Shown one piece after another: positions 43,856-51,573 of a stretch of DNA of 64,000 nt. The translations under genes were made by a program, and so were the position numbers. The stretch's first letter is position 1. Every line of letters starts with the position of its first letter. Source of the stretch: Paraburkholderia atlantica (GTDB lineage Bacteria; Pseudomonadota; Gammaproteobacteria; Burkholderiales; Burkholderiaceae); NCBI RefSeq assembly GCF_009362785.1, contig NZ_WHNQ01000034.1, positions 1 to 64,000 of the forward strand. Reading direction: 5' to 3'. A model generated the notes under the pieces. That model was not told where the DNA came from, searched no databases, and was given only the letters and a program-made list of their open reading frames with translations.

Positions 43856-45142
43856 TCACTGGGCCGCCGGTTTAGATTCAGATGCCAGTTCTGGCGCAGT
43901 GCGCGGCGTACCAGCGCGGGCTGTGGCTCGCCGCTGGGCCGCGCCGCTTTTCTGTTCCGCGGCGGGAGCTTTCCTGCGCACCACGCGGGATTTCTTCAGC
44001 AGACTCGTCAGCGAACCGTTGATGCTGTCGTCGGCCGATGACTCGCGCGTCTTGCGTCCTTTCGCAGCGGATGCGCGCGCGAGTTTCGCCGCGCGTTTTT
44101 CCGCCTGCGCCAGCAGCACCGCGAAGGCCACTTCATCCACCTTGAGACCGCGGCGCGCCTGAGCTGGCGTGAGGCTCCGCAACTCGTCGGCCTCGAACGC
44201 GCTGATGATCGCCGGGTGGATATAACAGCGCCGGCACACAGCGGGCGTATTGCGCAGCAGGTTCGCCACCTCTTTCACGGTCGCGACGATATGACCTCGC
44301 GCTTCGGCTGCGCTGCTGCACATCAAACGGCGCAATGCCGCCAGCGCGTACACGCTGCCGGCCCACGTGCGGTAGTCCTTCGCGGTGAAGTCCGCGCCGC
44401 TCACGCGGCGCAGGTAGTCGTTGATATCAGTCGAGCCGACGCTGTGGCGCGTGCCGTCTTCGTCGAGATACTGGAACAGGTCGTGGCCGGGCAGCTCTGC
44501 GCAACGTCGCACGATGCGCTTGACGTTCGGATTGTCCACTGTCACGTCGTGCTCGATGCCGCTCTTACCGCGAAACTGGAAGCGCAATCGACCGGCCGTT
44601 ATCTTCACGTGCCTCTTGCGCAACGTAGTCAATCCGTACGACTGATTGTCGCGTGCGTATTCGGCGCTGCCGACGCGAATCAGCGTCGTGTCGAGCAACT
44701 GCACGATGGCCGCGACGACCTTGTCGAGCGGCATGCCGGGCAGCTTCAGATCACGCGCAACGCGCGCGCGGATTTTCGGCAAGGCGCGGCCGAACTCGGC
44801 CATTCGTTCGTACTTGTCGGCGTCGCGCGTTTCGCGCCAGCGCGGGTGATAGCGGTACTGCTTGCGGCCCCGCGAGTCGCGGCCCGTTGCCTGCAGATGA
44901 CCTCGCGGATCGGGGCAGATCCAGACGTTTTCGTAGGCCGGGGGGATCGCGAGCGAGTTGATGCGTCGGATCTCGTCCTCATCGACGATGCGCTTGCCGT
45001 TCACGTCGAAATAAACGAAGCGGTCCCGCTCGCGCTTGCGTGTGTAGCCGGGCCTCGCGTCGTCGGCGTGGCGCAGGCCCGGCGGCATCGGCTGCGGTGC
45101 GGTGTTGTCGTTCGCGGTCGTGGAGTGGGTCGGGGTAGCCAT
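43856..45142 (-). CDS. DNA topoisomerase IB
   Basis: 428 residues. The N-terminal Topo-VirC-type domain has RDRFVYFDVNGKRIVDEDE and IPPAYENVWICPDPRGHLQATGRD. The catalytic domain carries RVGSAEYARDNQSYGLTTL, FRGKSGIEH (Arg/Lys positions), KDYRTWAGS and the nucleophile Tyr near 307 in VCRRCYIHPAI. This is the poxvirus-like bacterial type IB enzyme, which relaxes supercoils through a 3'-phosphotyrosine link. The C-terminal 100 residues are Lys/Arg/Ala-rich. In Burkholderiales it often sits among stress genes, as here. Confidence 0.95.
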   Translation of the reverse strand: MATPTHSTTANDNTAPQPMPPGLRHADDARPGYTRKRERDRFVYFDVNGKRIVDEDEIRRINSLAIPPAYENVWICPDPRGHLQATGRDSRGRKQYRYHPRWRETRDADKYERMAEFGRALPKIRARVARDLKLPGMPLDKVVAAIVQLLDTTLIRVGSAEYARDNQSYGLTTLRKRHVKITAGRLRFQFRGKSGIEHDVTVDNPNVKRIVRRCAELPGHDLFQYLDEDGTRHSVGSTDINDYLRRVSGADFTAKDYRTWAGSVYALAALRRLMCSSAAEARGHIVATVKEVANLLRNTPAVCRRCYIHPAIISAFEADELRSLTPAQARRGLKVDEVAFAVLLAQAEKRAAKLARASAAKGRKTRESSADDSINGSLTSLLKKSRVVRRKAPAAEQKSGAAQRRATARAGTPRTAPELASESKPAAQ

Positions 45143-45247
45143 GGTCGCCAGTAGAAAGTTTCAAGCGGCTGAAGCAAGGGGGATGCCATTGAAGCGGAAC
45201 GGTCCTTGCGGAAAAGTCGATGTGACCAACTGGAAAGGGGAGATTTC

Positions 45248-45592
45248 ATGAGCAGCACACTCAATCCCGATGAAGAGCCGCAGCGGACTGTCAAGCAAAC
45301 CTCCGACACGACGGGCACGCTCGGTCCCAGCGACTCGTCCGACAGCGGCAGCGACGTCGCAGGCGCGAAGCGTCACGATTTCGACGTCGATACGGAGCTC
45401 GACAATCACGCGCTCGAAACCGGCGACGCCGAACTCGGCAGCGATACCGATCGCTCAGGTACGGGCGAGCGTGCGTCGGCCGACGGCGATTCGACGTTGG
45501 AAGCGGACCGCGATATCGACACCGACCACGTCGTCGATCCGCAGGTGCCTCCGGGCGCGGAGGGTTCCGACGAAGACCAGACCGATGTCTGA
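45248..45592 (+). CDS. Acidic hypothetical protein
   Basis: 114 residues from ATG 45248; GGGGAGA lies just upstream (45237-45243). It is very rich in Asp, Glu, Ser, Thr and Gly, with no hydrophobic core (SSDSGSDVAGAKRHDFDVDT, DTDRSGTGERASADGD, GAEGSDEDQTDV). It is predicted to be fully disordered. No family recognised. Similar small acidic proteins appear in stress clusters and may act as chaperone-like or desiccation-type proteins, but that is speculation. Confidence 0.65.
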   Translation: MSSTLNPDEEPQRTVKQTSDTTGTLGPSDSSDSGSDVAGAKRHDFDVDTELDNHALETGDAELGSDTDRSGTGERASADGDSTLEADRDIDTDHVVDPQVPPGAEGSDEDQTDV

Positions 45593-45742
45593 CCATGATG
45601 CTGTTGGCACACGAAGCGGTTCGCGCTAACCGGCGCAACCGGGCACGTGTTTTGCGGGACAACGCTTTAGCACAGGCGCCGCGCTATGCAAATGCATAAC
45701 CAGCCAGCGCGCGAGCGCGGCGCCGCAGAAAGGAGAAAACGC

Positions 45743-46294
45743 ATGACTGATGCACTGAATGGCTACAAGGTAGCGGTACTCGCCGTAGACGGTTTCGAGC
45801 AGGCCGAACTCGTGGAGCCGAAACGCGCGCTCACCGAGGCCGGCGCGACGGTCCACGTGATTTCGGCGAAGCCGGGCAAGATCCAGGGCTTCAAGCATGT
45901 CGACAAGGGCGACACCGTCGATGTCGATGCGACGTTCGACAAAGCCCGTCCTGAAGACTACGACGCGCTGGTGTTGCCGGGCGGCGTCGTAAATGGCGAC
46001 GCGTTACGACTGCTGCCGCAGGCGCAGGCATTCGTTAAAGCGGTCGACAACGCGAAGAAGCCGATCGCGGTGATCTGCCACGGCACGTGGCTGCCGGTAT
46101 CGGCGGGGACCATCAAGGGGCGCACCGTGACGAGTTGGCCTAGCCTGCAGGACGATATTCGTAACGCGGGCGGCACGTGGGTCGATCAGGAAGCGGTCGA
46201 GGACGGCAATCTGATTTCGAGCCGCAAACCCGCCGATCTGCCCGCATTCAACAAGACGCTGATCGGCCAACTGACGAAGCGCAAGGCGGCTTGA
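45743..46294 (+). CDS. PfpI/DJ-1 family type 1 glutamine amidotransferase-like protein
   Basis: 183 residues from ATG 45743, with AAGGAGAAAA upstream. It has the PfpI pattern: VAVLAVDGFEQAELVEPK, DYDALVLPGGVVNGDALR and the nucleophile Cys in IAVICHGTWLPVSAG. YhbO/YajL-like relatives protect proteins against glyoxal damage and are induced by stress; some were first named intracellular protease. It works in the cytoplasm. It belongs to the block of stress-type genes. Confidence 0.92.
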   Translation: MTDALNGYKVAVLAVDGFEQAELVEPKRALTEAGATVHVISAKPGKIQGFKHVDKGDTVDVDATFDKARPEDYDALVLPGGVVNGDALRLLPQAQAFVKAVDNAKKPIAVICHGTWLPVSAGTIKGRTVTSWPSLQDDIRNAGGTWVDQEAVEDGNLISSRKPADLPAFNKTLIGQLTKRKAA

Positions 46295-46323
46295 TCGAAG
46301 GCGGCGCGTTGGCTTCGCCGCCA

Positions 46324-46362
46324 GCGCATCGGTGATTCGACGCTGCGCATCGGTGATTCGAC
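46324..46362 (+). repeat. Two tandem 18-bp repeats in the DUF4142 leader
   Basis: GCGCATCGGTGATTCGAC occurs exactly twice, at 46324-46341 and 46345-46362 (21-bp period), directly in front of the DUF4142 gene. The two copies may be a duplicated regulator site or a recent slippage product. Confidence 0.7.
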
Positions 46363-46375
46363 AGGGAGAAAGTGC

Positions 46376-46948
46376 ATGAAATTCCGGTATTCCCTACAAG
46401 TGGTGACTGCCGCGCTGGCTGTGTTGGGCGCGAGCGCCGCAACGATCGACACAGCCTGCGCGCAGGCGAGCGATGCGCCCGCGAGCGCCGCGCCGGCCGG
46501 TAAAACGACGCTGTCACCCGCAGATCAGCAGTTCGTGCTCGAAGCGTCGAAGTCGGACGCCACCGAAATCGCCGCCAGCAAGATCGCGCTGAAGAACTCG
46601 AACGATCCGCAGGTCAGGAAGTTCGCGCAACAGATGATGACCGACCACACGAAGCTGTCGCAAGCAATGGCCGGGCTGGTCGCGAAGAAGGGTTTCAAGC
46701 CAACGCCGTCTGCGGATTCCGCGCTGGTCGGCAAACTGCAGACGTTGAAGGGCAACGAGTTCGATGCGGCCTACGTCGAGCAGGTCGGCGTGGAAGCGCA
46801 TCAGCGTGCGGTGGACCTGTTCCAGCAGCAAAGCGAAAGCGGCACCGATGCGCAACTGAAGGCCGCGGCCGCGAAAGCGCTGCCGACCATCAAGCATCAC
46901 CTGGAGATGGCGCAGCAACTGGCCGGCAAATTGAAAGGCTCGTCATGA
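46376..46948 (+). CDS. DUF4142 family exported protein
   Basis: 190 residues. A GGGAG ribosome site precedes the start. A signal peptide ends near CAQASDA (about 30). The DUF4142 four-helix core reads SPADQQFVLEASKSDATEIA, DPQVRKFAQQMMTDHTKLSQ, GNEFDAAYVEQVGVEAHQRA and LPTIKHHLEMAQQL. These ferritin-like periplasmic proteins are often induced by stress; metal binding is not obvious here. The next gene overlaps the stop (ATGA), so they are co-translated. Confidence 0.92.
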   Translation: MKFRYSLQVVTAALAVLGASAATIDTACAQASDAPASAAPAGKTTLSPADQQFVLEASKSDATEIAASKIALKNSNDPQVRKFAQQMMTDHTKLSQAMAGLVAKKGFKPTPSADSALVGKLQTLKGNEFDAAYVEQVGVEAHQRAVDLFQQQSESGTDAQLKAAAAKALPTIKHHLEMAQQLAGKLKGSS

Positions 46949-47289
46949 ACGCGATCTTGCCGCGGCCTGCTTATGAGGACTCTCTGATGCAGATCACTTT
47001 CCCCGACGACGAACCGGTCTTCGACGGCGCCAATCTGACGGTGCGCTTTCTCGCGCGGGTCGATGGCGAGCCGGTGGTCTGCTCGATCACCGCCGAGGCT
47101 CTGGAAGATCACTTCGGCGCGGAATCCGCGCTCGAACCGGCATTGATGGCCGCTTTCGACAGAGGCCGTCAGCGCATCCGCTCGGTCTGCGCCGAAGCGC
47201 TCGACCAGAACAACGGCGAAGGCGTCGTGTTGCATAGCGGACTGTTCAGAGTGGAAGGCATGGAACCGGATCGCGGCACCGCGGCGTAG
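46945..47289 (+). CDS. DUF1488 family protein
   Basis: 114 residues if ATG 46945 is used, which overlaps the DUF4142 stop as ATGA; the domain itself begins at MQITFPDDEPVF (ATG 46987, with AGGA upstream). The DUF1488 signature is VRFLARVDGEPVVCSITAEALEDHFGAES. The family is small, cytoplasmic and of unknown function, common in Burkholderiales. Coupling to the DUF4142 gene implies joint regulation. Confidence 0.85.
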   Translation: MNAILPRPAYEDSLMQITFPDDEPVFDGANLTVRFLARVDGEPVVCSITAEALEDHFGAESALEPALMAAFDRGRQRIRSVCAEALDQNNGEGVVLHSGLFRVEGMEPDRGTAA

Positions 47290-47387
47290 GGCCGCCGCGT
47301 GTTGCACTGACTGGGCGCGCCGCTTGTGACGCGCGCTCCCCGGCGACGGTATGGTCCGCGAACGCTAATCAACGATAAGGAGGCGTT

Positions 47388-47969
47388 ATGTCACTCATCG
47401 TCGCAGCACGCTTCACGACGTTTCCGGCCGCGGAAAGTGCGGCGCAAAAGCTTTTCGATGCGGGTTTCGTCGAAGAGGACGTCACGCTGTTTTTCGTCAA
47501 TCCGCGCGGCCAGCACGCGCGTTTCCCGATCGGCGGCGACACCGATAGCGACCCCGGCGCGCGCGAGGCGCCTAAAGGCGCGGGCATGGGCGTGACGATC
47601 GGCGCGGCGATCGGCGCGGTGGTTGGCGTGGCGATTTTCGCGGCGTTTTCCGCACCGCTGCTCGTGTCGCTGATCGCGGCGGGTGTCGGCGCGTATGTCG
47701 GCTCGCTGATCGGTGCGATGTCGCGCACCAAAGAGCGCGGCAAATCGGACCTTCACGTGCCGTATCACGAGGAGGCGCGCGATTCGGGCGTGCTCGTCGC
47801 CGTGCACGTGTCGCCCGACAATCAGCTCGATGCCGCGCGCGTGCTGCGTGAAGCGGGCGGCGTCGCGATCGAGAAGGCGACCGGCCGTTGGCAGCAGGGA
47901 CGCTGGGCCGATTTCGATCCGACGAGGACGCCCAAGCCGATCCAGGAATTCGCGGAGAAGCGCGCGTGA
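47388..47969 (+). CDS. Glycine-zipper membrane protein, hypothetical
   Basis: 193 residues. The N-terminal part (LIVAARFTTFPAAESAAQKL, DAGFVEEDVTLFFVNPRGQ) looks like a small alpha/beta ferredoxin-like domain. Two hydrophobic glycine-rich segments follow: GMGVTIGAAIGAVVGVAIFAAF and LLVSLIAAGVGAYVGSLIGAM. The C-terminal domain repeats the ferredoxin-like pattern (VLVAVHVSPDNQLDAARVLREAG). Proteins with this arrangement are annotated as glycine zipper or general stress proteins. A hairpin terminator follows. Confidence 0.8.
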   Translation: MSLIVAARFTTFPAAESAAQKLFDAGFVEEDVTLFFVNPRGQHARFPIGGDTDSDPGAREAPKGAGMGVTIGAAIGAVVGVAIFAAFSAPLLVSLIAAGVGAYVGSLIGAMSRTKERGKSDLHVPYHEEARDSGVLVAVHVSPDNQLDAARVLREAGGVAIEKATGRWQQGRWADFDPTRTPKPIQEFAEKRA

Positions 47970-47994
47970 CGTAAGCGAAGCGGCATACCAACGA

Positions 47995-48027
47995 AAAACG
48001 GCTCGATGACGATCATCGGGCCGTTTT
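47995..48027. terminator. Terminator after the glycine-zipper gene
   Basis: A long stem (AAAACGG / CCGTTTT with inner CGATGA/TCATCG, one mismatch) ends in T residues on the plus strand and T residues on the minus strand. It is placed between convergent genes, so it may serve both. Confidence 0.7.
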
Positions 48028-48056
48028 CCGTTTTACCGCGCGATTTCGACGTCGCG

Positions 48057-48299
48057 CTACACCCACGGTTGCCGTGTGTCGTGCGGCGGCTGAAATCGTT
48101 CGAGCTGCCTTTCGCTATGCATCGGCTCGCATGAGGCCGGTGTGATGCCGTCATGCGAACGGGCGCAGGCCGACATCGTTGTATGTGGATGGGCGGCCGC
48201 CGCGTCGGGTGATGCAATGTGCGCGCGAATCTGCATCACGGTAGCCGAACTGACGATCGCGACCGCCGCCAGGACTTTGACGCTGCCGGATTTTTTCAT
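48057..48299 (-). CDS. Small exported hypothetical protein
   Basis: 80 residues. ATG 48299 has AGGGGG eight bases upstream. A short signal or anchor (MKKSGSVKVLAAVAIVSSATVM) precedes a polar mature chain with His, Pro and two Cys (MSACARSHDG, PASCEPMHSE). No family recognised. Placement in the stress block and the good ribosome site support it as a gene. Confidence 0.55.
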   Translation of the reverse strand: MKKSGSVKVLAAVAIVSSATVMQIRAHIASPDAAAAHPHTTMSACARSHDGITPASCEPMHSERQLERFQPPHDTRQPWV

Positions 48300-48505
48300 C
48301 GTGATTCCCCCTGTCGTTATAGATTGCCGAACTCATCGACGTAGCAACCGCTGTGCCGCTCGAGGGGACGACCAAAGTGTTTCCGGGCACGCGCGATGCG
48401 TGCTATCCAATGCAGCCCGCCGCGCGTCGAACCGATTCATCGCGACGCACATAAAAAGCCCCGCGCGGCGGATTCCGCGATGAACGAAACCCTTGGAGGT
48501 ATTGA

Positions 48506-48958
48506 ATGGCTACCAACGTTGTTTCCGTATTGAATGACCTGGTCGAAACGTCGAAGGATGGCGAAAAGGGCTTTATGAAAGCAGCCGAGGATGCGCATAA
48601 CGAAGAGCTGAAGATGCTGTTTCGCTCGACCGCCGAAGAGTGCGCCCGCGGCGCGCGTGAGTTGCAGGATGCCGTTCAGACCCTGGGCGGCAAGCCCGAA
48701 ACCGGCGGCAGCATGAGCGGTGCGCTGCATCGCGGCTGGGTCGACGTCAGATCGGCGGTTTCGGATCGAAGCGACCATGCGATTCTCGCCGAATGCGAAA
48801 AGGGCGAGGACGTCGCGAAGAAGCGCTATCACGATGCGCTCGAAAAGGATTTGCCGGCCGATGTGCGTGCGATCGTCGAGCGGCAATACCAGGGCGTACT
48901 GCAGAATCATGATCGCGTGCGCGATCTGCGCGACCAGTATGCGGCGATGAAGCGTTGA
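48506..48958 (+). CDS. DUF2383 / PA2169-type four-helix bundle protein
   Basis: 150 residues with a GGAGG site upstream. The core NVVSVLNDLVETSKDGEKGF, AHNEELKMLFRSTAEECARG and HRGWVDVRSAVSDRSDHAIL, ECEKGEDVAKKRYHDALE is the PA2169-family pattern, a ferritin-like four-helix bundle. In Pseudomonas, relatives are part of general stress gene sets. Metal ligands of the ExxH type are partly present. A strong terminator follows. Confidence 0.92.
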   Translation: MATNVVSVLNDLVETSKDGEKGFMKAAEDAHNEELKMLFRSTAEECARGARELQDAVQTLGGKPETGGSMSGALHRGWVDVRSAVSDRSDHAILAECEKGEDVAKKRYHDALEKDLPADVRAIVERQYQGVLQNHDRVRDLRDQYAAMKR

Positions 48959-48980
48959 TCGACGCGTCAGTGCAATAGAA

Positions 48981-49004
48981 AGAGCCGGCTCTGCCGGCTC
49001 TTTT
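48981..49004 (+). terminator. Rho-independent terminator
   Basis: A 9-bp stem AGAGCCGGC/GCCGGCTCT with a 3-base loop (TCT) and a T tail, 23 bp after the DUF2383 gene. It also faces the convergent BON-domain gene. Confidence 0.92.
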
Positions 49005-49047
49005 CCGTTCCGCTCGATCGAATCGGCGCGAACCGATTATGCGGATA

Positions 49048-49386
49048 TCAGTCCGCGCCCACCTTCAGTTGGTTCTTCACGCTCTCGACACCCTTTACGT
49101 TCTGCACGACATCTTCGGCGGCGGTCTTGTCTTCGGCCGACGGCACCGAACCCGTGAGCCATACGACGCCCTTGCGGGTCTTCACGTGGATATGCGTCGA
49201 TTTGACGTTCTTCGCGGCAAGCAGATCCGCCTTGACCTTGGTCGTGATGGTGCCGTCGTCGATATGCTGGCCGACGCTTTCCGACGCCGCGGGCGGAGCC
49301 GAAGCGCTGGTCTGGGCGTTCGCGTTCAGCGCGAATGCAACGACAACGATGCTGCCGGCGGTCTTAAGAAGCTGGATCGTCTTCAT
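49048..49386 (-). CDS. BON domain protein (OsmY-like)
   Basis: 112 residues from ATG 49386, with AGGAG upstream. A signal peptide (MKTIQLLKTAGSIVVVAFALNANA) precedes one BON domain (about 40-112): DDGTITTKVKADLLAAKNVK, HVKTRKGVVWLTGSVPSAED and VVQNVKGVESVKNQL. BON domains bind membranes or phospholipid; OsmY-like proteins are periplasmic stress proteins. It closes the stress block. Confidence 0.92.
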   Translation of the reverse strand: MKTIQLLKTAGSIVVVAFALNANAQTSASAPPAASESVGQHIDDGTITTKVKADLLAAKNVKSTHIHVKTRKGVVWLTGSVPSAEDKTAAEDVVQNVKGVESVKNQLKVGAD

Positions 49387-49820
49387 GATTTTCTCCTTCA
49401 GGTGGTGATGAAAATGGCGGTCTTGTTGCCGGTGGCCGATCGCGGCGGAAGCCGCTGATGACACACGTGGGTCGTGGCCGCTACGGTACCGTCGGGGGCC
49501 CGTTTCTCGACACCGGGCGTCGTATTCGCATCCGCGCATGACTGGCGTGTTTGCAAAGGGCGGCGTCCGTCCACACAACGCTGCTCCGCATGCATCGTGC
49601 CCGGCCGCTGCGAGCCTGGTGATGCCGCTCGCGAAAGCCGTATCCATCGGGGTTTGTCGACTGACGAATAGGGCTGTGGCGCGAACGTGCGCGAGGCCGT
49701 CGGAGGTGTGAAGAAAGGGATCGGAAATTGCCTGCCGTTTGTAAAAACGGGCGCGCATGGCCCGGAAAATTCATCCGCACGAATAAACAAACCGTAATCA
49801 AAACAGCGTCTTGCGCGAAC
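49387..49820. other. Intergenic region before rpoN
   Basis: About 430 bp with no supported reading frame; codon pattern and start sites do not fit a gene. The left end carries the promoter side of the BON gene. The right end leads into the sigma-54-type promoter of rpoN. Confidence 0.4.
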
Positions 49821-49836
49821 TGGTACGGACGTTGCA
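49821..49836 (+). promoter_or_regulatory. Sigma-54-type (-24/-12) promoter of rpoN
   Basis: TGGTAC, five bases, TTGCA: GG and GC are spaced exactly as in the -24/-12 consensus (TGGCAC-N5-TTGCA) with one mismatch. It is 60 bp before the rpoN start, so the second sigma-54 factor may be read by sigma-54 RNA polymerase itself. Confidence 0.75.
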
Positions 49837-49895
49837 TTGAAGGAGTGAACTCGGCTCACTGAGTCTTTGACTACCAACGAACGGGATCTACTCCA

Positions 49896-51380
49896 ATGCC
49901 TTCAATCGAACTACGCACAAGGCAGTCTCTTGCACTGACGCCTCGTCTTCAGCAGTCGGTGCGTCTCTTGCAATTGTCGGCTCTCGAGTTCCAGCAGGAA
50001 TTGCGCACGGCGCTCGATACCAATCCGTTCCTCGAATACGACTCATCCGAAGCAGAGGACGTCGCGCTCGCCGGCACGACGCCAACTGATGGCGAAGACG
50101 CGAACGCACCCGCCGTCGATACGCTAGCCGCCGCCGAGCCGGACGGACTGCCGGCGGAAAACTCCGGTAGCGATACGCTCGAAAGCGCGGGTCAGGACGA
50201 CATGCCCGCCGATTTTTCCGGCGACTACGGTTCGCGCAGCTCGGCGCGCCAGAACGGCGACGGGGACGGCAGCGACCCGGCCGATTGGGCTCGCTCGCAA
50301 CCCACGCTGCGCGAGCAGTTGCACGACGCGTTGCGCCTATACCGTCTCGACGACCGCGATCGCGCGGTGGCCCGTTTCATCATCGAGGCACTCGACGAAG
50401 ACGGGTATATGCGGCAGTCGCTCGCCGACCTGGCCGACAGCGTCGATCTCGAACCCACGCTGACCGAGGAAGAACTGCTGGTCGCGTTGCGCCTCGTGCA
50501 ATCGCTCGATCGTCCGGGGCTCGGCGCGCGTTCGCTATCGGAATGCCTCGCGCTGCAGATCAACGCGTTGCCCGCCGATACGCCGGGGCGCGACGTCGCG
50601 CGGCAGATCGCCGAGCATCATCTGGAACGTCTCGCGCGCCGCGAACAGGCCGAGCTGCAAAAGCAGATCGGCTGCAGCGCGGAGGAATTGCGCGTGGCCT
50701 GCGCGCTGGTGCGCAAGCTCGATCCGAAGCCGGGCAATTGCTACGGCCGCGCCGAGGATAACTATGTGGTGCCCGACGTGATCGTGCGTCAGGCGCGCAA
50801 CAAGTGGGTCGTGTCGATCAATCCGGCAGTGCAGCCGCGCGCGCGAATCCATCGCATGTATGCGCAGCTGTTCGCGCAGTCGGCCGGCGCCAGCCGCTCG
50901 CCGCTCGCGCAACAGCTGCAGGAAGCACGCTGGCTGATCCGCAACGCGCAGCAGCGCTTCGACACGATCCAGCGGGTTGCCGAATGCATCGTCGCGCATC
51001 AGAAGGCCTTCTTCCAGTACGGCGAGATCGCGCTGAAGCCGATGGTGCTGCGCGACGTGGCTGACGAGCTGGGCCTGCACGAATCGACGATCTCGCGCGC
51101 GACGGGCAACAAATATATGGCGACGCCGCGCGGCATCTTCGAGTTCAAGCATTTCTTCCCGCGCGAGCTCGGCACCGAAAGCGGCGGCACCTGCTCGGCC
51201 GCGGCGGTGCGCGCGCTGCTCAAGGAGATGATCGCCGCGGAGAACGCGCGCGATCCGCTGTCGGACGTGACGCTCGCGAAGATGCTCGCAGACCAGGGCG
51301 TGCTGGTCGCGCGGCGCACGGTGGCGAAATACCGGCATCTGATGAAGGTGCCGCCGGCGGAACTGCGCCGGCAGCTTTGA
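49896..51380 (+). CDS. rpoN: RNA polymerase sigma-54 factor (second copy, RpoN2)
   Basis: 494 residues. Region I (1-50) is the Gln/Leu-rich activator-responsive helix (LTPRLQQSVRLLQLSALEFQ). Region II is an acidic linker. The core-binding and HTH domains follow (LREQLHDALRL, ESTISRATGNKYMATPRG, FFPRELG). The RpoN box ARRTVAKYR lies near 472. It lacks the usual lptB, hpf and ptsN neighbours of the main rpoN locus, so it is most likely the extra rpoN2 copy known in Paraburkholderia and Ralstonia. A -24/-12 promoter upstream suggests autoactivation. Confidence 0.95.
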   Translation: MPSIELRTRQSLALTPRLQQSVRLLQLSALEFQQELRTALDTNPFLEYDSSEAEDVALAGTTPTDGEDANAPAVDTLAAAEPDGLPAENSGSDTLESAGQDDMPADFSGDYGSRSSARQNGDGDGSDPADWARSQPTLREQLHDALRLYRLDDRDRAVARFIIEALDEDGYMRQSLADLADSVDLEPTLTEEELLVALRLVQSLDRPGLGARSLSECLALQINALPADTPGRDVARQIAEHHLERLARREQAELQKQIGCSAEELRVACALVRKLDPKPGNCYGRAEDNYVVPDVIVRQARNKWVVSINPAVQPRARIHRMYAQLFAQSAGASRSPLAQQLQEARWLIRNAQQRFDTIQRVAECIVAHQKAFFQYGEIALKPMVLRDVADELGLHESTISRATGNKYMATPRGIFEFKHFFPRELGTESGGTCSAAAVRALLKEMIAAENARDPLSDVTLAKMLADQGVLVARRTVAKYRHLMKVPPAELRRQL

Positions 51381-51573
51381 CGCACCGAAGTTTTAACGGG
51401 GGTTTGCAATAAGGTTCGACGGGGGTTTGAAGCAAAGCAAAGCAGTCGCGCAAACAGCAGTACGTTGCGCACAGGGTCATGCGAGGTTGTCCGCTCGCAT
51501 GACCCTTTTTCGTATCTGGACGTTTCGTCGGCGCGCCATTACATTGGCGAGTCGAATGGAACGGGTGAGCGCA

